Below the pieces are notes generated by a model. That model worked only from the letters and a program-made list of their open reading frames with translations. It ran no database searches and was not told the DNA's origin. 64,000 nt of DNA from an uncultured Bacteroidota bacterium (GTDB taxonomy: Bacteria > Bacteroidota > Bacteroidia > Chitinophagales > Chitinophagaceae). Below are positions 10,300 to 18,732 of this stretch, piece after piece. Position 1 is the stretch's first letter. Each line of letters begins with the position of its first letter. The stretch covers positions 23,664 through 87,663 of the forward strand of contig CAIRYK010000037.1 of the NCBI GenBank assembly GCA_903882805.1, in the 5' to 3' direction. Both the position numbers and the translations under genes were made by a program.

Positions 10300-10330
10300 A
10301 AAAAAAGCAAGGAATTTTCCGCTTCCTTGC
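10298..10330 (-). terminator. Intrinsic terminator of the HU gene
   Basis: Minus strand: 8-bp stem GCAAGGAA/TTCCTTGC (323-330 with 307-314 in the 10 kb block), 8-base loop, then a run of eight T. It lies 20 bases after the HU stop codon. Confidence 0.88.
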
Positions 10331-10350
10331 CTTTGTTTCTTTATCTATTC

Positions 10351-10632
10351 CTATGTTAATGAGCCAATTGTTTCTGAAAACTCTTTTCCAGCCTTAAATT
10401 TAGGCACTTTTCGAGCCTTAATTTTTATTATTGTTTTTTCGCGAGGATTACGACCGTTGCGCTCGGCGCGCTCTGAAACCGAGAAGGTGCCAAAGCCTAC
10501 TAAGGTAACACGATCGCCTTGTTTGAGGGCGTCTACCACTGCAGATGTAAATGAATTGAGCGCTTCATTTGCCTGCAGTTTTGTAATTCCCACATCTTTT
10601 GAAATTTTGTCAATTAATTCGGCTTTGTTCAT
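10351..10632 (-). CDS. HU-family nucleoid DNA-binding protein
   Basis: 93 residues from the ATG at 10632 (MNKAELIDKIS), the usual HU length; codons upstream of it are not HU-like. The helical dimerisation part (1-45) precedes the beta-arm: VTLVGFGTFSV, then ERAERNGRNPREKTIIKI with the intercalating NP at the arm tip, then KARKVPKFKAGKEF. HU bends and compacts DNA as a dimer. The gene is monocistronic: a near-perfect promoter lies upstream (10672-10702) and a strong terminator downstream. Confidence 0.96.
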   Translation of the reverse strand: MNKAELIDKISKDVGITKLQANEALNSFTSAVVDALKQGDRVTLVGFGTFSVSERAERNGRNPREKTIIKIKARKVPKFKAGKEFSETIGSLT

Positions 10633-10671
10633 AATCTTTCGTTTTTGAGTAATGACTGTTTGAGGATACAA

Positions 10672-10702
10672 CAAATATACTCCGATTTGCAAGAAAATCA
10701 AA
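10672..10702 (-). promoter_or_regulatory. Promoter of the HU gene
   Basis: Minus strand: TTTG (10699-10702), 19-base spacer, TATATTTG (10672-10679). This matches the Bacteroidota consensus TTTG-N17-23-TAnnTTTG and leaves a leader of about 30 bases before the ATG at 10632. Confidence 0.8.
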
Positions 10703-10840
10703 TATTTTAAATAGCATTTTTACACGAAAAGTATTGCCTGTAGCTCACCAAAAAAATTTGTTAACACATTTCTATCCGCCTAAAACAACAGCTTTTCGTA
10801 GTAATGCTGACCATCTATTCTGAGTTAATGATTTACAGAA

Positions 10841-11143
10841 TTATACAATCTCCATTACCGTTCGGAATGCTACAAACTGTCCGCCAAACCTTGTATTGGC
10901 TTTTTCTCTCATACTGTTCGCATGCTCGTCAATGTAAGTATCGTATTCGGTAAGACTATTGCAAAAATACTGGGCGGCAAATGTTACGCCATCGCCCTCA
11001 TCCTGCTGAAGCAGCCTGCATAATCTTGCATCTACAAACAATCCGGTAGACATCAGGTCGGGAATATGTTCTTCCTTCATCCATTTAACCCAGTCGTCGA
11101 CAACTGGCGAATTTACCTTAATGGTAACATTATAAATGATCAT
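10841..11143 (-). CDS. DUF4286 family protein
   Basis: 100 residues, the full length of DUF4286, a small ferredoxin-fold/dimeric alpha-beta-barrel-like family common in Bacteroidota. Recognisable features are MIIYNVTIKV at the N-terminus, W-x-x-W-M-K-E-E-H-I-P in the first helix, and the closing strand FVAFRTVMEIV. No catalytic residues are known and no function is assigned to the family. It lies 67 bases downstream of rsgA on the same strand and may be cotranscribed. There is no sign of truncation. Confidence 0.8.
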   Translation of the reverse strand: MIIYNVTIKVNSPVVDDWVKWMKEEHIPDLMSTGLFVDARLCRLLQQDEGDGVTFAAQYFCNSLTEYDTYIDEHANSMREKANTRFGGQFVAFRTVMEIV

Positions 11144-11210
11144 AGCTATGTATTTTAATTAAAAAAACTGATGATTTCCTTTAAGGGCAATCTGATAAAT
11201 ACTGCATCGG

Positions 11211-12146
11211 CTACCACTTCTTCTCTTCTATACTCTCTAAAATAGCAGCATAACTCAAGTACCGCTCTTCCGATATTTTCCCGTCCCTGACAGCTTGCAT
11301 TACTGCGCACCCGGGCTCATTGAGATGACTGCAATTATTAAACTTACAATTCCCCATTACCAACTTCATTTCGGGAAAGTACTGCGACAATTCCTCTTTT
11401 TTAAAATCGATAAGCCCGAACTCTTTAACCCCAGGAGTATCTATTATAGCGCCGCCGCCGGGCAAATTGAACATCTCTGCAAATGTTGTTGTGTGTTGCC
11501 CCTTGCCGCTCCATCCCGACACAACATTAGTACGAATGCCTATGCCAGGTATAAACTGATTAATCAATGTGCTCTTGCCCACACCTGAATGTCCGCTGAA
11601 TAATGTTGTTCGACCTTTGATAAGCGTGGCAAGATCAGTGAGCGACTCAGGATCGTTTGCCGATACCGGATAAAAACCATAACCGGCGGCTGTATATATT
11701 TCGCGCCAGCGCTCTAACACTGGTCTGTGCTTTTCTTTTATCAAATCTGATTTGTTGACAACCAGTATAGCCGGTATATGGTATGCCTCGGCGGTTATCA
11801 GAAACCTGTCTATAAAGCCTGTTGAGGTGCGCGGATCGGCGATTGAAGCTACTAGTAGAGCAAGGTCTATATTTGCAGCAATTATGTGCTTCTGATTCTT
11901 GTTGTGGGGCGATACGCGCACCATATAGTTGTTGCGCTGAACCACCCCCGTAATCATTGCTGTTTTTATGGCGTCGTCCTCAATATCCATAAACACTGTG
12001 TCGCCCACAGCTACCGGATTGGTTGAGGAAATGCCTTCATCTATTTTAAGCTTCCCCTTAATCCTCGCATTCCAAAAAACGCCTTCAGGGTCTTGCACTG
12101 AATACCAGCTACCCGTCGATTTATAAATTACCCCCTGCATGGCCAT
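11211..12146 (-). CDS. rsgA: Ribosome small-subunit-dependent GTPase A (RsgA)
   Basis: 311 residues from the ATG at 12146 (MAMQGVIYKSTGSWYSV); the alternative ATG at 12140 would remove two residues. The N-terminal OB fold (about 1-75) precedes a circularly permuted GTPase: the G4 motif VVNKSD comes before G1 GHSGVGKST and G3 DTPGVKEFG, as expected for this family. The C-terminal zinc knuckle is C-x4-C-x-H-x5-C (CKFNNCSHLNEPGC). RsgA assists late 30S maturation and uses GTP hydrolysis stimulated by the subunit. All key motifs are intact. Confidence 0.96.
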   Translation of the reverse strand: MAMQGVIYKSTGSWYSVQDPEGVFWNARIKGKLKIDEGISSTNPVAVGDTVFMDIEDDAIKTAMITGVVQRNNYMVRVSPHNKNQKHIIAANIDLALLVASIADPRTSTGFIDRFLITAEAYHIPAILVVNKSDLIKEKHRPVLERWREIYTAAGYGFYPVSANDPESLTDLATLIKGRTTLFSGHSGVGKSTLINQFIPGIGIRTNVVSGWSGKGQHTTTFAEMFNLPGGGAIIDTPGVKEFGLIDFKKEELSQYFPEMKLVMGNCKFNNCSHLNEPGCAVMQAVRDGKISEERYLSYAAILESIEEKKW

Positions 12147-12291
12147 AATATCTGTATTCAGTCTCCATCGGCAATGTTGTTGCGCATAAAAATGTAAAAG
12201 TAATGCCAATAGCGTTATCAAATTGCGATAGCAGCTACAATAAAACGCAAAATGTGATGAAATGAACTGATGTAGGTGACCGGGATTAGCA

Positions 12292-12777
12292 TCAGGGCTT
12301 TGCTACATCGAAGTAACCGTTGGTAACGCTAATGGTATCGGCAACAAAATCGAACGTACCTACAAGCGCATAAGGATTTATGGCTGTGGTAATATTAATT
12401 TGACCAGAAGTGGCGTAAAACCTCGTGCTACCCCTGTAGTAAGTAGCTGTGATATAGGGCGGATTGACAGGATACAAACCCGGACCGGAATAATCTGAAA
12501 TAGTAAACTTTATGGTAGAGTTAAAGGCAGTTTCGTGCTTTGTGGCAGTTATCAATAAATCTACTATGCCTCTGTCATTTCCTGAGTACTTTACATTATA
12601 CCCAAATGCAGAGTCTGTTTTCCATTCCTGTCCGTTGATAGTAGCATACATGGTTACTGTCGAGTCGCGGTTGTTGTCGGGCTGAGCGCTTTTTGCATTT
12701 GCCGGCCCTTTAGCCTTGGAACACCCAAATAAAGCAATAATAACTACAACAAGAAAACCCTGAATATACTTTTTCAT
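12292..12777 (-). CDS. DUF6252-like lipoprotein
   Basis: 161 residues with an SPII signal: MKKYIQGFLVVVIIALFGC, lipobox LFGC, mature Cys at 19. The mature part is beta-rich. It has ATINGQEWKTD near its start, IKFTISDY mid-protein, and ends with GTFDFVAD..VTNGYFDVAKP, the layout of the DUF6252 calycin-like lipoproteins of Bacteroidota. Function is unknown. The neighbouring gene (12866-13336) encodes a paralogue with the same closing GxFxVxKP pattern, so this looks like a tandem duplication. It probably faces the periplasm or the cell surface. Confidence 0.75.
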   Translation of the reverse strand: MKKYIQGFLVVVIIALFGCSKAKGPANAKSAQPDNNRDSTVTMYATINGQEWKTDSAFGYNVKYSGNDRGIVDLLITATKHETAFNSTIKFTISDYSGPGLYPVNPPYITATYYRGSTRFYATSGQINITTAINPYALVGTFDFVADTISVTNGYFDVAKP

Positions 12778-12865
12778 AAAGACAAAAAGATTGGTATTGT
12801 TACAAGCAGCAGCGCAATACTACAAGTACATACAACAACGAAAAAGCTACAGATTTATTATGATA

Positions 12866-13336
12866 TTACATGCCCGGCTTACCTACATTAAAGTTGCCAT
12901 CGGTAATAGCCTGATCATCTACAGTGGTGAAAGAAAAATAACCTATGATGCTGTTTGGCGTGATCTTAGTAATAGACACAATACCGCCAGCGGCATCGCT
13001 ACGCACACCGGAATGCAGATAGTAAGCATGTGCATAACCCTGCGCCATAGAAAACAAACCTGTAACGCCACGGTAGTTATTGATAACTAATACCATCTTA
13101 TCGCGAGGATAAGCCTGATCGTTGCTATTGCCGGTAATGATAAGTGTAGTAGATGTATCGTTTACTTGAGAATCTAAAGTGGAAGGAACTATACTTGCAG
13201 CCGTAAAGTTGTAAGAACCTATGTTAGCTGTCATAGACGGTGTAATAGTAGTGACCATAGGGCCGTTTTTGATACAGCTACTGAACATTGCGGTCACGCC
13301 TGCAAATACCATTAATGCGATAATGCCTTTCTTCAT
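12866..13336 (-). CDS. DUF6252-like lipoprotein, paralogue of the next gene downstream
   Basis: 156 residues with an SPII signal (lipobox FSSC, Cys near 21). The mature domain contains ANIGSYNFTA, LVINNYRGVTGLF and the closing GYFSFTT..ITDGNFNVGKPGM, paralleling the protein encoded at 12292-12777. The function of this family is not known. The gap to the paralogue is 88 bases, so cotranscription is likely. A promoter-like TAATTTTG (13363-13370 as complement) with a TTTG 23 bases further upstream precedes it. Confidence 0.75.
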   Translation of the reverse strand: MKKGIIALMVFAGVTAMFSSCIKNGPMVTTITPSMTANIGSYNFTAASIVPSTLDSQVNDTSTTLIITGNSNDQAYPRDKMVLVINNYRGVTGLFSMAQGYAHAYYLHSGVRSDAAGGIVSITKITPNSIIGYFSFTTVDDQAITDGNFNVGKPGM

Positions 13337-13362
13337 ACTTCGATATTTCCGCTAAGATAATT

Positions 13363-13397
13363 CAAAATTATCCTAAAAATCAAACTTTGGGCACAAA
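13363..13397 (-). promoter_or_regulatory. Promoter candidate of the tandem lipoprotein genes
   Basis: Minus strand: TTTG (13394-13397), 23-base spacer, TAATTTTG (13363-13370), then 26 bases to the ATG at 13336. The spacer is at the long end of the accepted range. Confidence 0.5.
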
Positions 13398-13733
13398 ACC
13401 TTGTTTATGCTCATTTCGATGCAGTTTTTGACCATACAAAGGCGAACAAACAACCTGTCAAAAAAAGATATAAGCAGGGATGTTTAACGACGCTAATGAA
13501 GCGCGCCAAAAAATAGGATCACAGTACTACTTCAGGAAACGAGAACAATGACAGCTATGTACACTACAGCAACCTACTGACCTATGCAGCGGTAACGACG
13601 CAAAAAAAAAGTCCCAACCAGGAACGGTAAAGGACTGTATTTTGAGTAATGAAACAACTGCAGACAGGCCTTTCACATGCAACAAATAAAACATTCAATG
13701 CAGTTAAATTCGCGTTAAACTGCATATACATAT
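13398..13733. other. Intergenic region with one orphan hairpin
   Basis: Divergent intergenic region between the lipoprotein pair and uppS. It holds the orphan minus-strand terminator-like hairpin at 13602-13636, reported separately. No ORF or RNA gene of a known family is recognised. Confidence 0.4.
13602..13636 (-). terminator. Orphan terminator-like hairpin
   Basis: On the minus strand: two-tier stem (AGTCC/GGACT plus inner ACC/GGT) followed by nine T residues (complement of 13602-13610). There is no minus-strand gene on its upstream side before uppS, so the transcript it would terminate is unknown. Confidence 0.4.
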
Positions 13734-13763
13734 TTTGTTGCCATTGGGTACAACCTATTTTTG
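13734..13763 (+). promoter_or_regulatory. Promoter of the uppS-bamA-skp operon
   Basis: TTTG (13734-13737), 18-base spacer, TATTTTTG (13756-13763), 31 bases before the uppS ATG; matches the Bacteroidota consensus. Confidence 0.7.
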
Positions 13764-13794
13764 TACCTTCGCACACTTTTCGTAAAGTATCTCA

Positions 13795-14556
13795 ATGGAA
13801 ATATTGGATTCAATTGATCGTAACAAGCTGCCCAGGCATATAGCCATAATAATGGATGGCAACGGACGCTGGGCGCGCGAACGTGGCGAAGACAGGGTAT
13901 ACGGCCACTACGAGGGTGTGATAAGTGTGCGCGAAATAGTAAATGCCTGCGGCGAAATAGGGATAGAATACCTGACGCTTTACGCGTTTTCGGCCGAAAA
14001 CTGGAACCGTCCAAAACAGGAAGTAGACGCACTCATGGAGCTACTGGTAAACACTATACGAAAGGAAATAGAAGACCTGAAAAAGAACAACGTAAAGCTG
14101 CATATCATAGGCGACTTTGAAAGCCTTCCGGCTATTTGCCAGAAAGAGCTCAACGAAGCAAAAGAAATAACAGCCCACAATACCGGACTGAACCTGATAT
14201 TGGCGTTGAGCTACAGCTCGCGACAGGAAATAGTGGAAGCTACCCGAAAAATTGCTGAAAAAGTTGCGGCGGGAACAATGAAGCCGGAAGATATCGGCTT
14301 CGAAACTTTTGAACAGCATTTGTATACTTCAGCATTCCCCGACCCAGAATTGATGATAAGGACGAGCGGAGAATACAGAATAAGCAATTATTTGCTGTAT
14401 CAGCTCGCCTATGCCGAACTCTACTTTACGAATGTGCATTGGCCCGATTTTCGTAAAAACAACCTAATAGAAGCGTTGCTCAACTACCAGCAGCGTGAAC
14501 GCCGTTTTGGCAAAACCAGTGAACAAATACAAACGAACACCCCCCAACATGCATAG
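13795..14556 (+). CDS. uppS: Isoprenyl transferase (undecaprenyl diphosphate synthase)
   Basis: 253 residues, the normal length for cis-prenyltransferases. IMDGNGRWA carries the catalytic Asp near residue 21; YAFSAENWNRP and the C-terminal RTSGEYRISNYLLYQ-AYAELYF region supply the pyrophosphate-binding Arg/Ser residues and the dimer-contact motif. It condenses isopentenyl units onto farnesyl diphosphate in the cytosol to make the C55 carrier for peptidoglycan and surface glycans. It overlaps the bamA start by 8 bases, the classic uppS-bamA-skp arrangement of Bacteroidota. The substitution Y for the more usual W/F in NYLLYQ is conservative. Confidence 0.96.
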   Translation: MEILDSIDRNKLPRHIAIIMDGNGRWARERGEDRVYGHYEGVISVREIVNACGEIGIEYLTLYAFSAENWNRPKQEVDALMELLVNTIRKEIEDLKKNNVKLHIIGDFESLPAICQKELNEAKEITAHNTGLNLILALSYSSRQEIVEATRKIAEKVAAGTMKPEDIGFETFEQHLYTSAFPDPELMIRTSGEYRISNYLLYQLAYAELYFTNVHWPDFRKNNLIEALLNYQQRERRFGKTSEQIQTNTPQHA

Positions 14557-17314
14557 GGATAACAGCAAAACATACACTACAAATCCGTTGGAAGCCACAA
14601 AATCTCATACTGCTATTACTGCAGATGGTAACGGCTTTGTGCGGACAAGCGCACTGAATACCAACGCCGCCCGCTATGCGCTTAAATTCGGCCTGCTGTT
14701 GTTATGTGTTTTTTGCTTCACAAAGTCTGAAGCTCAATTGGGTGGACTAAACTCGCTGAAAGGCCAAACCGGGACAGCGGAAATAAACAAACCTAAAGAA
14801 TATGAACTGGCAGGCATTACTGTATCGGGCGCTAAATACCTTGATCAGGATTTGCTTATTGCCGTCACCAATCTAACTGTTGGTCAGAAAATTCGTTTGC
14901 CGCACGACGAGAACATTTCGCGCGCTATAAAAGCGCTCTGGAAGCAAGAACTATTTTCAAATATCGATATATCTATTACCAAGTTTATAGAGGACAAGGT
15001 ATTTCTAAATATTGCAGTTGAGGAGCGTCCACGCCTGAGCCGCTATAACTTCAGAAACATTAAACCTGCCGATGCGAAAGACATAAAAGGCAAACTATCG
15101 CTGGTGGCCAACAAAGTGGTTACAGAGGCAACCAAGAAAGAGGCAATAGTAAGGATTAAAAAATACTATACCGACAAAGGCTTTGGCCGTGTAAAGGTTA
15201 CAGCAATAGAGAAAAACGACACGTCGGCAATAAATAAAGTAATTCTGACTTTTGTAATAGACAAAGGCAGCAAGACCCACATCAATCAGGTTACGATTGT
15301 GGGCGCAGACAACGCTACGCCTGCACGCCTGAAAAGAGCGCTGAAGAACACCAAGGAAATGACCCGCATCACCCTATACCCCGATGCAGAACCAAGCATA
15401 TACCCGGCTCCAAAAAAATCATTCAAACAATTTGTAAAAGAATTTGGCTTCCTTTCTCCATCTAAAACACTGGAAGAACTGGATCCTTATTTCCGTTTCA
15501 AATTGTTTGCCTCTTCTAAATTCAATCAAAAGAAATTTGAAGAAGATAAACAATCGCTGCTGAACTACTACAACACCCTAGGTTTCCGCGATGCTTCAGT
15601 AGCGGCCGATACAGTATATCCGGTCAAGAACGGCAATATCAACGTAGATATCAAAATAAGAGAAGGACGAAAATACTACTTCGGAGATATTACCTGGAAG
15701 GGTAACACTAAATACTCTGACGAATTTTTGAGTCGTACGTTGGGCATTAAGAAAGGCGACGTGTACAACCTGCAGTTGCTGGAAACACGTATGGGTCGTC
15801 AGTTGAGCCCGGATGGCGGAGAAGATGTATATAGCCTTTATATGGACGACGGCTATTTGTTCTTCAACATGGAGCCAATAGAGACTTCCATCATAGGCGA
15901 CACTATCAACTTTGAGATGCGCATGACCGAGGGTACTCAGGCTACCATTCGCGATATCAATATCGGCGGCAACGACCGTACTAACGAACACGTTGTTCGC
16001 CGTGAGTTGCGTACATTGCCTGGCAACAAATTCAGCCATACCGACCTTATCCGTTCACAGCGCGAGATAGCTAACCTGGGTTTCTTCGATCAGGAAAAAA
16101 TTGGTATTCAGCCCAAACCGCACCCTGAAGACGGCACCGTGGATATAGACTATACTGTGGTTGAAAAATCGAGCGATCAGCTGCAATTGTCTGCTGGCTT
16201 TGGCGGCGGCGTAAACTTCTATGGCAACGTTGGCATTACCTTCAACAACTTCTCTGCCCGCAACATATTCCGTCCTAAATTCTGGGATCCACTACCTGTA
16301 GGCGATGGCCAGAAGTTTGCAGTAAGCTACGCATCAAACGGCGCTTACTACAACTCACTCAATACTTCGTTTACCGAACCATGGCTGGGCGGTCGTAAAC
16401 CAAACGCTTTTACAGCTAACCTTATTTACAGTAAGTACTCCTCATCACCCATCGGCGCCGACCCTAATCTGGCTTATCTGCGCATGGTAGGCGGCGGTAT
16501 ATCTATGGGCAAACGCCTCAACTGGCCCGATAACTTCTTCGTGTTCAACTATGGTATTTATTACAATAACTACCACTTGAAAGACTATGCGCTGGTTCCT
16601 AACTTTACAAACGGCTACAGCAATGACCTGCACTTTAAGTTTGTGCTGTCGCGCAACTCGCTCGACGGACCATTGTATCCACGCGGCGGCGCTAACATAG
16701 CGCTTACGTTCCAGGCTACTCCCCCATTTAGTTCTTTCTCGGGTCGCGACTATACCAACGAGACACCCGATCAGAAGTACAAATGGATTGAGTACTATAA
16801 ATTCAAATTTGTAGCCGACTGGTACCAGAAAATATATGGTAATCTGGTACTGAGGGTAGCGAGCAAATCGGGTTATCTTGGTTACTACAACAAAGGCATA
16901 GGCTTCTCACCATTTGAACGCTTCCAGTTGGGCGGCGATGGTCTCTCGGGATATTCTTACTTTGTAGGTAAAGATATCGTGAGTCAACGCGGATATGAGG
17001 TATATGCTAGCGGAGCTACGATATTCAATAAAACAATTGTCGAGTTGCGCTACCCATTCTCGCTTAGCCCTACCGCTACTATCTACGGACTGGCATTTGC
17101 TGATGCGGCCAATGCATGGGATAACTTCTCGCAATACAATCCGCTGAAACTGAACAGAGACGTAGGTGTGGGAATTAGGATTTTCTTACCAATGTTTGGC
17201 CTGCTTGGTCTCGACTATGGCATAGGAATTGATAGATATAATCCGGCAACAGGTAGCACCAGTTTTAAAGACCTATCTAAATTCACCTTTATGCTGGGCT
17301 TCGAACCAGAATAG
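14549..17314 (+). CDS. bamA: Outer-membrane protein assembly factor BamA
   Basis: 921 residues from the ATG at 14549, which overlaps the uppS stop region; an upstream in-frame ATG at 14495 would overlap uppS by 62 bases and is less likely. An unusual ~35-residue polar stretch precedes the hydrophobic signal sequence (FGLLLLCVFCF..SEAQ). Several POTRA domains follow (to about residue 560), then a C-terminal barrel: LQLSAGFGGG, many aromatic-rich strands, and terminal strands ending FKDLSKFTFMLGFEPE. BamA folds beta-barrel proteins into the outer membrane. The two following Skp-like genes fit as periplasmic chaperones feeding it. An insertion near residues 300-320 (YPAPKKSFKQ..) between POTRAs is typical of Bacteroidota. 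Confidence 0.94.
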   Translation: MHRDNSKTYTTNPLEATKSHTAITADGNGFVRTSALNTNAARYALKFGLLLLCVFCFTKSEAQLGGLNSLKGQTGTAEINKPKEYELAGITVSGAKYLDQDLLIAVTNLTVGQKIRLPHDENISRAIKALWKQELFSNIDISITKFIEDKVFLNIAVEERPRLSRYNFRNIKPADAKDIKGKLSLVANKVVTEATKKEAIVRIKKYYTDKGFGRVKVTAIEKNDTSAINKVILTFVIDKGSKTHINQVTIVGADNATPARLKRALKNTKEMTRITLYPDAEPSIYPAPKKSFKQFVKEFGFLSPSKTLEELDPYFRFKLFASSKFNQKKFEEDKQSLLNYYNTLGFRDASVAADTVYPVKNGNINVDIKIREGRKYYFGDITWKGNTKYSDEFLSRTLGIKKGDVYNLQLLETRMGRQLSPDGGEDVYSLYMDDGYLFFNMEPIETSIIGDTINFEMRMTEGTQATIRDINIGGNDRTNEHVVRRELRTLPGNKFSHTDLIRSQREIANLGFFDQEKIGIQPKPHPEDGTVDIDYTVVEKSSDQLQLSAGFGGGVNFYGNVGITFNNFSARNIFRPKFWDPLPVGDGQKFAVSYASNGAYYNSLNTSFTEPWLGGRKPNAFTANLIYSKYSSSPIGADPNLAYLRMVGGGISMGKRLNWPDNFFVFNYGIYYNNYHLKDYALVPNFTNGYSNDLHFKFVLSRNSLDGPLYPRGGANIALTFQATPPFSSFSGRDYTNETPDQKYKWIEYYKFKFVADWYQKIYGNLVLRVASKSGYLGYYNKGIGFSPFERFQLGGDGLSGYSYFVGKDIVSQRGYEVYASGATIFNKTIVELRYPFSLSPTATIYGLAFADAANAWDNFSQYNPLKLNRDVGVGIRIFLPMFGLLGLDYGIGIDRYNPATGSTSFKDLSKFTFMLGFEPE

Positions 17315-17462
17315 CAGAACAAATTGCTCCGGTTGCCCAATGTATATTACCCATATTTTAAACGTCATTATCTGATTTTAACCATTAATTCAGGTCAGTT
17401 TTAAGCAAACACATTTAGCTGACTAACGACCTAAAGAAATCGAAAACATTAAAATATAGTTT

Positions 17463-17981
17463 ATGAAGAAGGTATTTTTAGGCAGTCTGTTTTTACTATG
17501 TATGGGCGGCACAGCTATGGCCCAGCAACACTATTGCGTTATAGACTCTAAATACATACTGGAAAAAATGAGCGATTACAAAGACGCTCAGGGCAAACTG
17601 GATAATCTGTCGAAAGCATGGCAGGAGGAGATAGACACTAAGATGGCTGAAGTAGACAAAATGTACAAAAGCTATCAGGCCGAAAAACCTATGCTGTCAG
17701 ACGACATGCGCAACAAACGCCAGGATGAGATAATTAGCAAAGAGAAAGCCGCAAAGGACCTGCAAAAACAACGTTTTGGTTATGAAGGCGATCTTTTCAA
17801 GAAACGCCAGGAGTTTGTAAAACCCATTCAGGATAGGGTTTTCAACGCAGTGCAGAAGCTGTGCACATCTAAAGGTTTCGACATGGCGCTCGACAAAGCA
17901 GGAGGGGTAACCCTATTTTATGCCGACCCAAAACTCGACAAAAGCGAGGATGTTTTAAAAATACTTGGAATAAACAAATAA
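17463..17981 (+). CDS. OmpH/Skp family periplasmic chaperone, copy 1
   Basis: 172 residues. A signal peptide (MKKVFLGSLFLLCMGGTAMAQ) is followed by the OmpH domain: CVIDSKYILEKMSDYKDAQGKLD, then a long charged coiled-coil (about 45-130), then a second half-fold ending in VLKILGINK. Skp trimers hold unfolded outer-membrane proteins for BamA. It lies 148 bases downstream of bamA and 81 bases before a paralogue. There is no TAnnTTTG box in the gap, so it is likely in the same operon. Confidence 0.9.
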   Translation: MKKVFLGSLFLLCMGGTAMAQQHYCVIDSKYILEKMSDYKDAQGKLDNLSKAWQEEIDTKMAEVDKMYKSYQAEKPMLSDDMRNKRQDEIISKEKAAKDLQKQRFGYEGDLFKKRQEFVKPIQDRVFNAVQKLCTSKGFDMALDKAGGVTLFYADPKLDKSEDVLKILGINK

Positions 17982-18062
17982 TGGCATTTACTTTGCACAC
18001 CCGTTAAATAAAAATAAACAACAATACTCAAAGACAAAACAAACAAAAGTCAAAAAACCATA

Positions 18063-18578
18063 ATGAAAAAGTTAGTAATGTTTCTTGCCTGCGGACTCTT
18101 GATAGGCAATGTAGTTTTGGCTCAAACCGCCAACCTGAAAATAGGTTATATCAATTCTGTTGTTTTGCTGTCGGCAATGCCTGAAAAAGCTAAAGCTGAT
18201 TCCGATTTGGCTAAATATGCAAAATCGTTTCAAGACCAGATAGATATAATGATGAAAGATTACCAAACTAAAGGTCAGCAATATCAAGCTTCTGAAAAAA
18301 CAATGTCGGAAGCTATGAAGGAAGTAAAAATGAAAGAAATACAGGATTTGCAGAACCGCATAGAAAGCATACAGCAGAGCGCTCAGGAAAAACTGCAAAC
18401 CAAAAAGCAGGATGTATACACTCCTATACTTGAAAAAGCAGACAAAGCAATTAAAGAAGTAGCTAAAGAGAAAAACTACGATTTCATATTTGATCAGTCT
18501 GCAAGCGGCGCAATGGTGTTTGGTAAAGACACCTACGACGTTACCCCACTCATAAAAGCGAAATTAGGTATCAAATAA
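18063..18578 (+). CDS. OmpH/Skp family periplasmic chaperone, copy 2
   Basis: 171 residues. A signal peptide ends at LAQ (about residue 21); the mature part starts with KIGYINSVVLLSAMPEKAKAD, the canonical OmpH opening. A coiled coil follows, then DFIFDQSASGAMVFGKDTYDVTPLIKAKLGIK, the canonical OmpH C-terminus. This copy fits the family better than copy 1, which diverges in its last third. It closes the uppS-bamA-skp-skp operon; a 17-bp stem terminator follows. Confidence 0.92.
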   Translation: MKKLVMFLACGLLIGNVVLAQTANLKIGYINSVVLLSAMPEKAKADSDLAKYAKSFQDQIDIMMKDYQTKGQQYQASEKTMSEAMKEVKMKEIQDLQNRIESIQQSAQEKLQTKKQDVYTPILEKADKAIKEVAKEKNYDFIFDQSASGAMVFGKDTYDVTPLIKAKLGIK

Positions 18579-18620
18579 TTATTGGGTGATGCTCGCGTAA
18601 AAAACGCAAAAAAATTACAA

Positions 18621-18678
18621 AACACTAATCCCTACAATATACGCCTACGGGCAGTATGTTGTAGGGATTGGTGTTTTA
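18621..18678 (+). terminator. Terminator of the uppS-bamA-skp operon
   Basis: Stem of 17 pairs (18621-18637 with 18659-18675; one U-G), 21-base loop, then a short T run (TTTT including stem end). It starts 43 bases after the second skp gene. Confidence 0.75.
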
Positions 18679-18732
18679 GAGGGGATTAAACGGAGTTTGT
18701 GGATTCTTCCAATTTTGCAGTAAACCGCCGTA

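Noticed and set aside
13582..13776. 64-codon minus-strand frame upstream of uppS
   Set aside because: It runs through the orphan hairpin and the uppS promoter, and the product is Cys-rich nonsense without a start context.
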